Source: Saprospiraceae bacterium (lineage in GTDB: Bacteria > Bacteroidota > Bacteroidia > Chitinophagales > Saprospiraceae). From it: DNA of 64,000 bases. The stretch lies in the NCBI GenBank assembly GCA_022841745.1, contig JALHQW010000002.1, forward strand, positions 118,520 through 182,519. Reading direction: 5' to 3'. The stretch's first letter is position 1, and each line of letters starts with the position of its first letter. A model generated the notes under the pieces. The model searched no databases. It was not told the DNA's origin and saw only the letters and a list, made by a program, of their open reading frames with translations. Positions 1 to 6,426 of the stretch are shown piece after piece. A program made the translations under genes and the position numbers.

Positions 1-462
1 GCCGAAGACTTCGCCAAAGCGCAGCCCCGCCCACAATGCCAACAGGCCGCCCATTGAGCTGCCGATGATGCCCGTCGTTTCAGCTTGTGGCAAGGTTCGG
101 TAGCTCTTGTCAACCTGGGGCTTTATTTCATTGATAATGTAATGCACGAAATCCGAGCCTCCCCCACCCTGGTGGCCCCGCTTGTAGGGCGCATATTCAT
201 AAATCCGGTTTGAGCCAGCATTGTCTATGCCTATATAAATAGCTTGCAACCGCTTGGGCATTTTGGCCATGGATTCCGGTACTTGCCAGTGGCGTCCCCC
301 GAAGGCATCTTCTGCGCGAAACAAGTTTTGCCCGTCCAGTGCATACACGACCGGGTAGCGGTAGTTGGTCGTTGCATAGTTGAATGGGAGCAACAGCCGC
401 AGCTTTCGTGGGGCGTTGTCCGGTGGTATTTTTATGTCAAATAGCTGGAGCATTGGGTTCAT
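1..462 (-). CDS. Putative alpha/beta-hydrolase esterase (5' part; gene runs off the window)
   Basis: Reading leftwards from an ATG at 462, an open frame of 154 codons runs off the left edge, so the C-terminus is missing. The protein has a strand followed by VVYALDGQNLF, then a GSSMGG nucleophile elbow near residue 139, the catalytic-serine motif of alpha/beta hydrolases. The layout (short N-terminal strand, Y-P-V-x-Y-x-L-D-G, then GxSxGG about 80 residues later) fits the esterase D / Fes-like 'putative esterase' family (PF00756). A second in-frame ATG lies three codons downstream. No signal peptide is evident. Substrate cannot be inferred. The reading frame is closed by a TGA at 484-486, so the start cannot be further upstream than about 480. 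Confidence 0.8.
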   Translation of the reverse strand, partial: MNPMLQLFDIKIPPDNAPRKLRLLLPFNYATTNYRYPVVYALDGQNLFRAEDAFGGRHWQVPESMAKMPKRLQAIYIGIDNAGSNRIYEYAPYKRGHQGGGGSDFVHYIINEIKPQVDKSYRTLPQAETTGIIGSSMGGLLALWAGLRFGEVFG

Positions 463-1152
463 ACCGACGCTTTTTTGCAACGTTCACGCCAAGCTATATT
501 TGGAAGAATAAAGCTCTAGGTCCGCTGGTCGTTGCATATGGAGGTTGCACAATTTTAGTGCGTTTTTTGGCAAGAGGATTTGTTTTTCACAAAAAACGCC
601 CCCTACTAAGCAGTGTAAGTTATCGGAAAAGGCAAAAAAAAGCTGGATAAATGGGTATTTTAAATAGGTTGTTTTGGTCTTCGCAAAAAAAACGGAACGG
701 TTATTGCAAAACACTAAAATCTTCTTCTCAAAAAAAACAGTTAAAACAGCACTAAAGGGTTTTTGCGTAGCGGCTGAACTGCCCTCGTATTTTTTTTAAG
801 TTTTGAATCGAACAAATACCAGGTTAACTACCTTTCTGCTTTGTCCAATTCCTGACACAGCCACCTGAACCTTTCCTGTTTTACCTGATTTCCCCTATTT
901 TCATCAAAATTCCTTAACCCTCGTAGCTACACGCTGAGCTCATTACGGTATTCTATCGAAAGCAAACAGCATTGTTGCATTCGGAAGATCTAATTGCCTT
1001 GCGGCAAAAGGTTATTCCCATGCCCAGTGCCCCCAATAATTCGAAAGCAAACTGTACCGTTGGCTTCGGAACATTCAATTGCCTTGCGGCAAAAGGCCAT
1101 TCCCATGCCCGCTAACAGTATTTAACTGTCTCATTCTTTTAACAAAAAACAC
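463..1152. other. Gene-free intergenic region with hairpin and direct repeats
   Basis: About 690 bases between two divergent genes; the short open frames here have no recognisable composition or start context. It holds an inverted repeat with 10-bp arms (GCGTTTTTTG at 560-569 and CAAAAAACGC at 590-599), a segment at 590-610 that matches 9549-9569 in 19 of 21 positions, and the two direct repeats listed at 957-1110. A single CTTAACC occurs near 913 but is not phased with further repeats, so I do not call a Pho box here. Confidence 0.5.
957..1110. repeat. Two 69-bp imperfect direct repeats, 85 bp apart
   Basis: Copies at 957-1025 and 1042-1110 align without gaps. Each begins CGAAAGCAAAC and ends TTCCCATGCCC, and each contains the small hairpin TTGCC-TTGC-GGCAA. 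They lie just upstream of the secreted protease gene at 1153. They look like a duplicated leader segment or a dispersed non-coding repeat; no function can be assigned. Confidence 0.65.
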
Positions 1153-3942
1153 ATGTTTATGAAGTTCATCTCACAAATACTTTGTCTGCTCTTGTTGCCA
1201 TTGCTTGGTTTTTCGCAAGACCATATCCTATCGCAAAAGGTAAGGGAGGCAAAGGCCAACAAACAGGTTTTTACCAAGCCAAGCCTTTTCAGTTTTGGCG
1301 GACAGGCGAAGGCCAGTGGAAAGTTCAGCGACATCCTTGATGAAGGCCAGCTGCTCACGCTCGACCTTGGGAACTTGAAGTCGCTTTATACGGCGGCACC
1401 TGCCGCACTCGAAATCGAACTGCCGACAGGCACCAACAAACCACTCAAACTGGAGTTGGTCAAGCACCAGTTGCTAACCGAGGATTTCACGCTCCTCACC
1501 AGTGGCTCCAATGAACCGCTGCCTTACCAGCCGGGCGTCTATTACCGGGGCGTGGTGAACGGCGATGCCCATTCTTTTGCGGCCATCAGCATTTTTGAGG
1601 ACGAAATCATCGGGGTGCTCGGCACGGAAAAAGAAGGCAACATGGTACTGGGCCGAACCGACGGCATCGCAAAATCCGCCAATTACATCTTCTATAAAGA
1701 TAGCGACCTGCTACTCGACCATAACTTCGAGTGCGGGGCCAGCGAGGAGCCTGTTTCCGAAGGGAAATACGAACATGGCGACGGCAACGAAAAAGTGGCC
1801 AAATGCGTGCGTGCCTATCTCGAAGCCGAGTACGACCTCGTGACCGAAAAGGGCGGCGCCACTGGTGCAACCAATTTCCTCACGGGCCTTTTCAACGCAG
1901 TGGCTGCCGCCTACCAACAGGAGACCATTACGACCTACGTCTCGCAGATTTTTACCTGGACAACCCCTGACTCCTACCCCACCAGTTCCTCTTCAGCTGC
2001 ATTGACCTCGTTCCGTACCACCCGGCCCACCTTTAATGGTGACGTGGCGGCACTCATTTCACGGGGCGCACCCACGGGAGGCGGCATTGCCTGGGTGGAT
2101 GCACTCTGCACCAGCTACGCTTATTCGTACAGTTATATCTATAGCACCTACAACAATTTCCCGACCTACTCATGGTCGGTAAACGTAATAGCCCACGAAA
2201 TGGGCCACAACCTCGGCTCGCCGCATACCCATGCCTGCGCCTGGAATGGCAACAACACGGCCATTGACGGCTGTGGGCCAGCGGCTGGCGCAAACGAAGG
2301 CTGCTCGGGCCCAATGCCCACGGCAGGCACCATGATGAGCTATTGTCACTTGATAAACGGCGTAGGCATCAATTTCAACCTTGGATTTGGCCCGCAGCCG
2401 GGCGATAAAATCCGCTCGGAAGTGACTGGGGCTGCGTGCCTTACGACCTGTTCTTCGCAATGCCTTACCGTAACCACCAGCGGCAACAACGTTAGCTGTA
2501 GCGGCGGCAATAATGGCACCGCCACTGCCACCGCTACTGGGGGCAACGGCACTTATACCTATCTATGGTCGAACGGCGCCACCACGCAGACCATCGGCAA
2601 CCTGGTAGCAGGTACCTATACCGTCACGGTCTCTGCTGGAACTGCCTGCTCGGGAACGGCCAGCCGCACGGTGACGGCCCCAGCCGTACTGGCTGGCACT
2701 ACCGTAGTCACCAATACATCCGGTGGCTTGAACAATGGTGCCATCAATTTGACCGTAAGTGGTGGAACGCCATCCTACTCATTTATTTGGTCAAACAGCG
2801 CAACAACAGAGGATATCATCAACTTGGCCCCTGGCACCTACACCGTTACCATCACTGATTCCAAGGGGTGCACTGCCACCAGGTCGGCCACGGTGGGTAG
2901 CAGCACTGCCCCGTCCATGACGCTCAGCTTCTCGGTTACGAATGCCAGCAGTGGCCAAAACAACGGCGCCATCAACCTGACCGTGAGCAACGGCACAGCT
3001 CCGTTTACCTATCTCTGGTCGAATGGCGCTACCACGGAAGATTTGGTAAACCTCGCAGCAGGTACCTACTCCGTTACCGTTACAAGTGCCTCATCTGGCA
3101 CGGCCACTGGAAGCGCCACGGTCGGCACAAACACATCGGGCTGCCAATCTTTGCCCCATGCACAGAGCTTCGAAAACGGCCTCGGCCTTTGGACACAAGC
3201 CACCAACGACCAGATGAACTGGACGCTGTTGAACGGCCCCACGCCCACCGCTGCCACCGGCCCTGATGCTGCTGCGCAAGGCTCGTTTTTCATCTACACA
3301 GAGGCTACTGGCAACTCGAACAAATTGGCTTACCTCCTCAGCCCATGCTTCAATATTACTGGCATGAACAAGTTTAGCTTCTCGTTCAACTACCACATGT
3401 ATGGTGCCAACACGGGCAACCTGCGGGTGCAGTTCAGCATGAACAACGGCCAAACTTGGAGCAATGCCTGGAGCAAATCGAACAATGTTGGCAACAGCTG
3501 GTACTCGACTTCCATGACCTTCACCAACAATGGGAACACCAGCATCCGTTTCAGGCTTTATGGTAAAACAGGCAATGGCGAGGCCAGCGACATGGCCTTC
3601 GACAATTTCAATCTCGTACAGGTCAACAACCTGACGGATGGCGAAGCGGAGGAAACTTCCATCGTGCTGAACCCAGAAATGGCCAACGAATCGTCGCTCT
3701 ACCTCAGCCCAAATCCTGTTTCGGATGAAATGAGAGTGGCTTTCTATTCCCATAAGGGCCAACCAACCACCATTTCCATTGCCGACCAAACTGGCAGGAT
3801 CATTCGTACAATGAACATGGACGTTGCCGAAGGCAACAACTACCAGACAATAGATATAAAAGGATTGCCCGCAGGCATGTACTTCCTTACCCTGGAAGAC
3901 GGCCAAAGCCGCCAAGTCGAGCGGTTCATCGTGCTCCGATAA
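1153..3942 (+). CDS. Secreted reprolysin-like zinc metalloprotease with SprB repeats, MAM-like domain and T9SS sorting domain
   Basis: 929 residues. A signal peptide ends near residue 22. A pro-region follows (about 40-210), then a metzincin catalytic domain with H348-E-x-x-H352-x-x-x-x-x-H358 (HEMGHNLGSPH) and a Met-turn GTMMSYCH near residue 394. Both are hallmarks of M12B/reprolysin-type peptidases. From about 435 to 660 there are three SprB-like repeats with the core LWSNGATT and AGTYTVTV. Residues about 670-825 resemble a MAM-type domain (FDNFNL end). The last 80 residues form a type A T9SS sorting domain (SPNPVSDEM near its start, basic end). The protein should be exported, pass the outer membrane through the type IX system and act outside or on the cell surface. 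It stands alone, with its own terminator at 3981. An alternative ATG lies two codons downstream. Confidence 0.9.
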   Translation: MFMKFISQILCLLLLPLLGFSQDHILSQKVREAKANKQVFTKPSLFSFGGQAKASGKFSDILDEGQLLTLDLGNLKSLYTAAPAALEIELPTGTNKPLKLELVKHQLLTEDFTLLTSGSNEPLPYQPGVYYRGVVNGDAHSFAAISIFEDEIIGVLGTEKEGNMVLGRTDGIAKSANYIFYKDSDLLLDHNFECGASEEPVSEGKYEHGDGNEKVAKCVRAYLEAEYDLVTEKGGATGATNFLTGLFNAVAAAYQQETITTYVSQIFTWTTPDSYPTSSSSAALTSFRTTRPTFNGDVAALISRGAPTGGGIAWVDALCTSYAYSYSYIYSTYNNFPTYSWSVNVIAHEMGHNLGSPHTHACAWNGNNTAIDGCGPAAGANEGCSGPMPTAGTMMSYCHLINGVGINFNLGFGPQPGDKIRSEVTGAACLTTCSSQCLTVTTSGNNVSCSGGNNGTATATATGGNGTYTYLWSNGATTQTIGNLVAGTYTVTVSAGTACSGTASRTVTAPAVLAGTTVVTNTSGGLNNGAINLTVSGGTPSYSFIWSNSATTEDIINLAPGTYTVTITDSKGCTATRSATVGSSTAPSMTLSFSVTNASSGQNNGAINLTVSNGTAPFTYLWSNGATTEDLVNLAAGTYSVTVTSASSGTATGSATVGTNTSGCQSLPHAQSFENGLGLWTQATNDQMNWTLLNGPTPTAATGPDAAAQGSFFIYTEATGNSNKLAYLLSPCFNITGMNKFSFSFNYHMYGANTGNLRVQFSMNNGQTWSNAWSKSNNVGNSWYSTSMTFTNNGNTSIRFRLYGKTGNGEASDMAFDNFNLVQVNNLTDGEAEETSIVLNPEMANESSLYLSPNPVSDEMRVAFYSHKGQPTTISIADQTGRIIRTMNMDVAEGNNYQTIDIKGLPAGMYFLTLEDGQSRQVERFIVLR

Positions 3943-3980
3943 AACGCATAAATCCTTTACTAACTGTTTAGATCCAACAG

Positions 3981-4020
3981 CGGTCGTGTCCTTTGACAGG
4001 GGCACGGCCGTTCGTTTTTT
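3981..4020 (+). terminator. Rho-independent terminator of the metalloprotease gene
   Basis: CGGTCGTGTCC (3981-3991) pairs with GGGCACGGCCG around a short loop, with two G-U pairs, and is followed by TTCGTTTTTT. It sits 38 bases after the protease stop codon. Confidence 0.75.
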
Positions 4021-4109
4021 ATACATGGTTAGCAGGGTTTTTTGGTTAAATGATGCACGAATTGCGGATGTACCGCCAAAAAATTTACTTTTGGGCAAAA
4101 CATTTCACC

Positions 4110-4991
4110 ATGAAAAAAACAACCACCCGCCGCACCGCCATGAAGAACATCGCCCTTGGCACCGCCACCGCACTTGCGCTACCCAGCCTCCGGGCCACTG
4201 ATTTGTCATTCCCGAAGGGAACCTCCACCGTCAGCCGTTTCAATCACAGCGTCTGCCGATGGTGCTTTGGTTCCATGAAATTGGAAGAACTTGCGGAGCA
4301 AGTGAAGCCGATGGGCATCACCTCTATTGAACTGACCACGCCCGATGAATGGCCTATCTTAAAAAAATACGGCCTGACCTGCGCCCTTGGCTCGCATCCT
4401 GACCAGAGCCTCAGTGATGGCTACAACCAGCCGGGCCTTCACGAGATGCTCAACAAACGCTATTTCGACCTCGCCCAAAAAGCTGCCGATGCGGGCATAC
4501 CAACTATCATCGTCTTTTCCGGCAACCGCAAAGGCTTGGATGACAAATTGGGTGTGGAGTTCTGTGCAAAGGGCATCGAGCCATTGGCTAAATATGCTGA
4601 AAAGCTTGGCATCCAAGTAGTTATGGAACTATTGAATAGCAAGGTGAACCACCCCGACTACCAATGCGACCATACCGAATGGGGCGTGGAACTGGTGGAG
4701 AAGGTCGGCTCGCCCAATTTCAAGCTGCTATACGACATCTACCACATGCAAATCATGGAAGGCGACGTGATTGCCACCATCAAAAAGCACAAGGACCACA
4801 TCGGCCACTACCACACCGCCGGGGTGCCGGGCCGCAACGAGATTGATGAAACGCAGGAACTATACTACCCCGCCATCATGCGGGCCATCGCCGACACGGG
4901 CTACAACCGCTACGTGGCACAGGAGTTCATCCCCAAGGCAAAGGATGGCATGGCGTCGTTGAGGAAAGCGGTGGAATTGTGCAATGTTTAA
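4110..4991 (+). CDS. Hydroxypyruvate isomerase-like TIM-barrel protein with twin-arginine leader
   Basis: 293 residues, sugar phosphate isomerase/epimerase superfamily, closest in pattern to hydroxypyruvate isomerase (Hyi). Diagnostic segments are LLYDIYHMQIMEGDVI, a following HIGHYHTAGVPGRNE and a late QEFIPK. The conserved Glu (VMELLN), Asp (YDIYH), His and Glu (AQEF) are the usual metal ligands of this barrel. The N-terminus TTRRTAMKN followed by a hydrophobic stretch ending LPSLRA looks like a Tat signal, so the enzyme is probably periplasmic. I place the start at 4110 rather than 4050 because a TAnnTTTG-type -7 element (TACTTTTG, 4086-4093) lies between the two ATGs. The stop codon (4989-4991) lies inside the first palindrome of the following array. 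Confidence 0.85.
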   Translation: MKKTTTRRTAMKNIALGTATALALPSLRATDLSFPKGTSTVSRFNHSVCRWCFGSMKLEELAEQVKPMGITSIELTTPDEWPILKKYGLTCALGSHPDQSLSDGYNQPGLHEMLNKRYFDLAQKAADAGIPTIIVFSGNRKGLDDKLGVEFCAKGIEPLAKYAEKLGIQVVMELLNSKVNHPDYQCDHTEWGVELVEKVGSPNFKLLYDIYHMQIMEGDVIATIKKHKDHIGHYHTAGVPGRNEIDETQELYYPAIMRAIADTGYNRYVAQEFIPKAKDGMASLRKAVELCNV

Positions 4992-5322
4992 TTCCGTCGA
5001 ATTCGATGGAATTAAAGGCATCGAATTCGAGGCGTTTAATTCCATGCGGCTGCATGGAATTGGGTTAATCCCTTCGAAATCGCAGGGATTAGAATTCGAG
5101 GTGATTAAACTGGTCGAATTCGACCAGTTTAATCTAATGTGGTGGAATTCCACCACAATAAAGTCTGATTTTAATGGTAATGAATTCGTTAGGTTTAGAC
5201 CGTTCTAATTCTATCGAATTCGATAGAATTAGGTTTAATTTGGTGGGATTGCAACAAATCGAATCTAAAAAAAATTGCCTTCCCAAGATTCTAATCACAT
5301 CGAATTCGATGTGATTAGAATC
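4987..5322. repeat. Chain of GAATTC-centred palindromes upstream of the KilA-N gene
   Basis: The 345 bases between the isomerase and the KilA-N gene are almost entirely palindromes. With GAATTC at the centre: 4987-5016 (30 nt, one mismatched pair), 5006-5045 (40 nt, two mismatches, sharing its arms with its neighbours), 5103-5134 (32 nt, perfect), 5138-5157 (20 nt, perfect), 5205-5232 (28 nt, perfect) and 5287-5322 (36 nt, perfect). Weaker copies are centred at 5094 and 5184. Two more without GAATTC are at 5038-5061 and 5066-5091. The outer arms are often TTTAAT/ATTAAA or CTAAT/ATTAG and the core is usually TCGAATTCGA, while the bases between differ from copy to copy. Most copies read in one forward frame as (F/S)N-x-x-EF-x-x-I(K/R), the motif encoded by the palindrome inside the KilA-N gene. 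The first copy overlaps the stop codon of the isomerase gene. Confidence 0.9.
5287..5322. promoter_or_regulatory. Perfect 36-nt palindrome 14 bp before the KilA-N start; candidate operator
   Basis: Arms GATTCTAATCACATC and GATGTGATTAGAATC flank GAATTC without a mismatch. The inner 26 bases match the palindrome inside the coding sequence (5534-5565) except at one position. Position and symmetry suggest an operator for a dimeric DNA-binding protein, most simply the KilA-N protein itself; that is inference. Confidence 0.55.
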
Positions 5323-5336
5323 CATACAACTTCATA

Positions 5337-6203
5337 ATGGCAAAATCGCATACATCCTTAAAAGTTGACAATTTTACCATTAGGCTTTACAACGTCGAAA
5401 AGGAAGACTACTTTTCACTTACAGACATGGCCAAGAAGTCCAGCGCCAGAACGGAAATCGTTATCCAAAACTGGATGCGTGGAAGAAACACGATTGAGTT
5501 TTTAGGGCTTTGGGAAAGCCTGAACAACCCAAATTTTAATCACATCGAATTCAATGTGATTAAAAGCAAAGTGGGGCTAAACACTTTTGTGCTGACAGTC
5601 AGCGATTGGGTCAAAAGCACTAATGCAATAGGTATCCAAGCAAGTGCAGGTCGTTACGGCGGCACCTACGCCCACAAGGACATCGCCTTCGAGTTCGGCT
5701 CATGGCTGAACCCCTCGTTTAAGTTATTGATTATCAAAGAATTCCAACGCCTCAAAACCGACGAATCCACCCGCCTCGGTCTCGACTGGAACCTCAAGCG
5801 GCAGCTTGCCAAGGCCAATTGGCACATCCACACGGAGGCGGTGCGGGAGCACCTCGTGCCCATCATTGACTGGAACACCCGCCGGGAAGCCTACGCACAG
5901 GCCAGCGAGGCTGACCTACTCAACCTCGCCCTATTTGGCATGACGGCCCGTGAGTGGAAAGCCGCCAACCCCGACCTATCCGGCAATCTTCGTGACCATG
6001 CCTCCACCGAGCAACTGCTCGTGCTGGCCAACCTCCAATCGCTCAATGCCAAGCTGCTGGAATGGGACAGCCCTAAAGACCAGCGCCTCGAAATCCTGAA
6101 CAAAACGGCAAGGGAACAAATGGAAATCCTTGTGAACACCCGTGCCGTGCAGAACATAGGACAATTACAGGAGGGCGGCAACTCAGGGCTAATAGAAGGT
6201 TGA
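5337..6203 (+). CDS. KilA-N domain DNA-binding protein
   Basis: 288 residues. The KilA-N domain spans about residues 15-115, recognisable by SLTDMAK, NWMRGRNTIEFLGLWE, TNAIGI and GRYGGTYAHKDIAFEF. A family-specific C-terminal part follows (IKEFQRLK, then ASEADLLNLALFGMTAREW and a helical tail to 288). KilA-N is a predicted DNA-binding fold first noticed in phage and large DNA virus proteins; the targets of the bacterial members are not known to me. There is no signal peptide, so it acts in the cytoplasm. Residues 67-76 (FNHIEFNVIK) are encoded by a near-perfect palindrome, and the upstream region is a chain of related palindromes, one ending 14 bp before the start. The ATG at 5337 is the only good start before the domain. 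Confidence 0.85.
   Translation: MAKSHTSLKVDNFTIRLYNVEKEDYFSLTDMAKKSSARTEIVIQNWMRGRNTIEFLGLWESLNNPNFNHIEFNVIKSKVGLNTFVLTVSDWVKSTNAIGIQASAGRYGGTYAHKDIAFEFGSWLNPSFKLLIIKEFQRLKTDESTRLGLDWNLKRQLAKANWHIHTEAVREHLVPIIDWNTRREAYAQASEADLLNLALFGMTAREWKAANPDLSGNLRDHASTEQLLVLANLQSLNAKLLEWDSPKDQRLEILNKTAREQMEILVNTRAVQNIGQLQEGGNSGLIEG
5534..5565. repeat. Intragenic 32-nt palindrome encoding FNHIEFNVIK
   Basis: Arms TTTTAATCACAT and ATGTGATTAAAA flank CGAATTCA; only the pair C5546/A5553 is not complementary. A single change AAT to GAT (Asn to Asp) at codon 73 would make it perfect. The sequence lies in frame inside the KilA-N domain and matches the promoter-proximal palindrome at 5287-5322. Confidence 0.85.
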
Positions 6204-6315
6204 TTTTCAATACTTTACAAAACTGAACAGTAACCTGTTTTGATGAAAACAATGGTTGTCCAACTGTTACTATTCAACTTCTCACTCTCTCACGTCTCTC
6301 ACCCTCTCACCCTCT

Positions 6316-6352
6316 AAAAAAAAATGCGACGCCAGTTTTACCCAGCGCCGCA
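6316..6352 (-). terminator. Rho-independent terminator of the TonB receptor gene
   Basis: Read leftwards, TGCGGCGCT (6352-6344) pairs with GGCGTCGCA (6333-6325), with G-U pairs, and runs into nine Ts (6324-6316). A second, stronger hairpin without a T run lies at 6392-6416 (11-bp stem TTGACACCTTT, 3-nt loop), directly after the receptor stop codon. Confidence 0.75.
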
Positions 6353-6426
6353 CAAGCTTAATTACAGAAAACTCTTTTCGGTTTTTTAGGATTGACACCT
6401 TTCAGAAAGGTGTCAACCCTGCTGTT

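Noticed and set aside
900-940. Pho-box-like repeats before the metalloprotease
   Set aside because: Only one CTTAACC is present; units 11 bases up- and downstream do not match and no phased -7 element follows.
3091-4098. 335-codon open frame on the minus strand
   Set aside because: It is antisense to the metalloprotease, with no recognisable domain; high GC at third positions of the real gene keeps the opposite frame open.
4992-5208. Real small gene in the palindromic region
   Set aside because: An open frame of 74 codons exists, but it consists of repeated variants of FN-x-x-EF-x-x-IK dictated by the palindromes; no start context and no domain.
4987-5322. CRISPR array
   Set aside because: The units are palindromes with conserved centre and variable flanks, irregular spacing (16 to 86 bases) and no constant repeat or unique spacers; no cas genes.
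6392-6416. Terminal inverted repeat of an insertion sequence
   Set aside because: The arms are adjacent (3-nt loop), there is no transposase, and the position after a gene end fits an mRNA hairpin.
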